This document shows, one piece after another, positions 63,759 through 64,000 of a DNA stretch of 64,000 bases (position 1 is the stretch's first letter; each line of letters starts with the position of its first letter). The stretch lies in contig NZ_BAAAFZ010000023.1 in assembly GCF_039523795.1 (NCBI RefSeq), forward strand, positions 5,255 to 69,254, written 5' to 3'. The notes below the pieces were generated by a model. That model did no database searches, was not told the DNA's origin, and worked only from the letters and a program-made list of their open reading frames with translations. Source of the stretch: Craurococcus roseus. GTDB lineage: Bacteria > Pseudomonadota > Alphaproteobacteria > Acetobacterales > Acetobacteraceae. The position numbers and the translations under genes were made by a program.

Positions 63759-64000
63759 GCCGGCCAGGTTAGGGTCTTCAGGCGCCGGGCGCAGGCCCGG
63801 GAAAACGCGGCCCAGCCTTTCGGTTTTCGCCGGTCGGCGGCGAACGGCGGCGCTCGCCGCGCGTGCGGCGGCTCCGGCCGTGCCGCCCCCCTCGCCGGAG
63901 ATGCCGCTGGTCGCCAGCGCGACGGGGCGCTCGGGACCGCCGGATGGTGTCAGGCGCCCGTGCAAACCCCTCCGGCGGCGCCACTGAAAACCCGGCCACC
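63759..64000. other. Window-end region without recognised gene
   Basis: 242 bases upstream of the MFS gene. Short frames on both strands here are Arg/Ala/Pro-rich and show no family resemblance or ribosome binding site. A divergent regulator may begin beyond the window. Confidence 0.4.

Noticed and set aside
63778..63999. 73-codon minus-strand frame at the window end
   Set aside because: Arg/Gly-rich, no start signal, no recognisable domain; probably a chance frame.

Overview
The window is a draft-assembly fragment (three runs of N at 2454-2475, 4390-4491 and 9940-9951) of a very GC-rich chromosome with dense gene packing, many ATGA/GTGA/TTGA stop-start overlaps and strong GC bias at third codon positions. 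Gene content (tripartite-tricarboxylate 'Bug' binding proteins, a TAXI-TRAP binding protein, Dpp-type ABC transport, MmgE/PrpD, DUF1177, a split glyQ/glyS, ppdK directly after glyS) suggests an aerobic heterotrophic alphaproteobacterium of the Rhodospirillales, most like Acetobacteraceae (Roseomonas and relatives). This placement is inferred from family knowledge; no search was run. No rRNA, tRNA, CRISPR array, insertion sequence or prophage was recognised, so the window is mostly ordinary chromosome with a few unusual junctions.

Layout. 1-2388: the 5' part of a dihydroorotase gene, a small conserved hypothetical, a frameshifted alpha/beta hydrolase and an orphan low-GC gene. 2499-8135 (minus): a tightly overlapping surface-polysaccharide operon, GT9 -> GT2 -> two GT4-type transferases -> asparagine-synthase-like amidotransferase. 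8203-13177: ygfZ, two RTX calcium-binding secreted proteins, an SDR and a lysozyme-like protein. 13225-20546 (minus): S49 peptidase - glyQ - vapB - vapC - glyS - ppdK, a housekeeping operon with a toxin-antitoxin pair placed between the two glycyl-tRNA synthetase subunits. 20644-22483: an SDR, small hypotheticals and arfB. 22579-27887: a catabolic cluster with a split ThDP decarboxylase, a D-2-hydroxyacid dehydrogenase, an MmgE/PrpD protein, a 48-residue microprotein and an amidase. 28294-31179: a nitrilase-family amidase, nadK and an MFS permease.

31083-38939 (minus): a dipeptide/oligopeptide ABC operon continuing into two tandem tiny lipoproteins, a Bug protein and DUF1177; a paralogous binding protein (39100-40698) is divergent from it. 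40714-42385 (minus): ornithine/lysine-type decarboxylase with a long structured leader (RBS-sequestering hairpin, GNRA-capped hairpin, candidate promoter), followed by an Lrp/AsnC regulator. 42811-44706: a serralysin-like M10 metalloprotease fused to four DUF4214-like repeats.

44819-53645 (plus): DUF3253, DUF1499, an SbmA/BacA-like ABC exporter joined to an OprO/P-like porin through a 41-bp tandem duplication that creates a 14-codon bridging ORF, then a YihY/BrkB-family membrane protein, SemiSWEET, MFS, MaoC and a Kef-type antiporter. 53653-63758: a secreted alpha/beta hydrolase, argG, a K+ channel with a C-terminal zinc ribbon, a TAXI protein with uxuA, a DUF4139 protein, a Bug protein and a YbfB-like MFS permease.

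The features most worth a second look are the vapBC pair coupled to glyS, the decarboxylase leader, and the duplicated stop/start junction before the porin gene.
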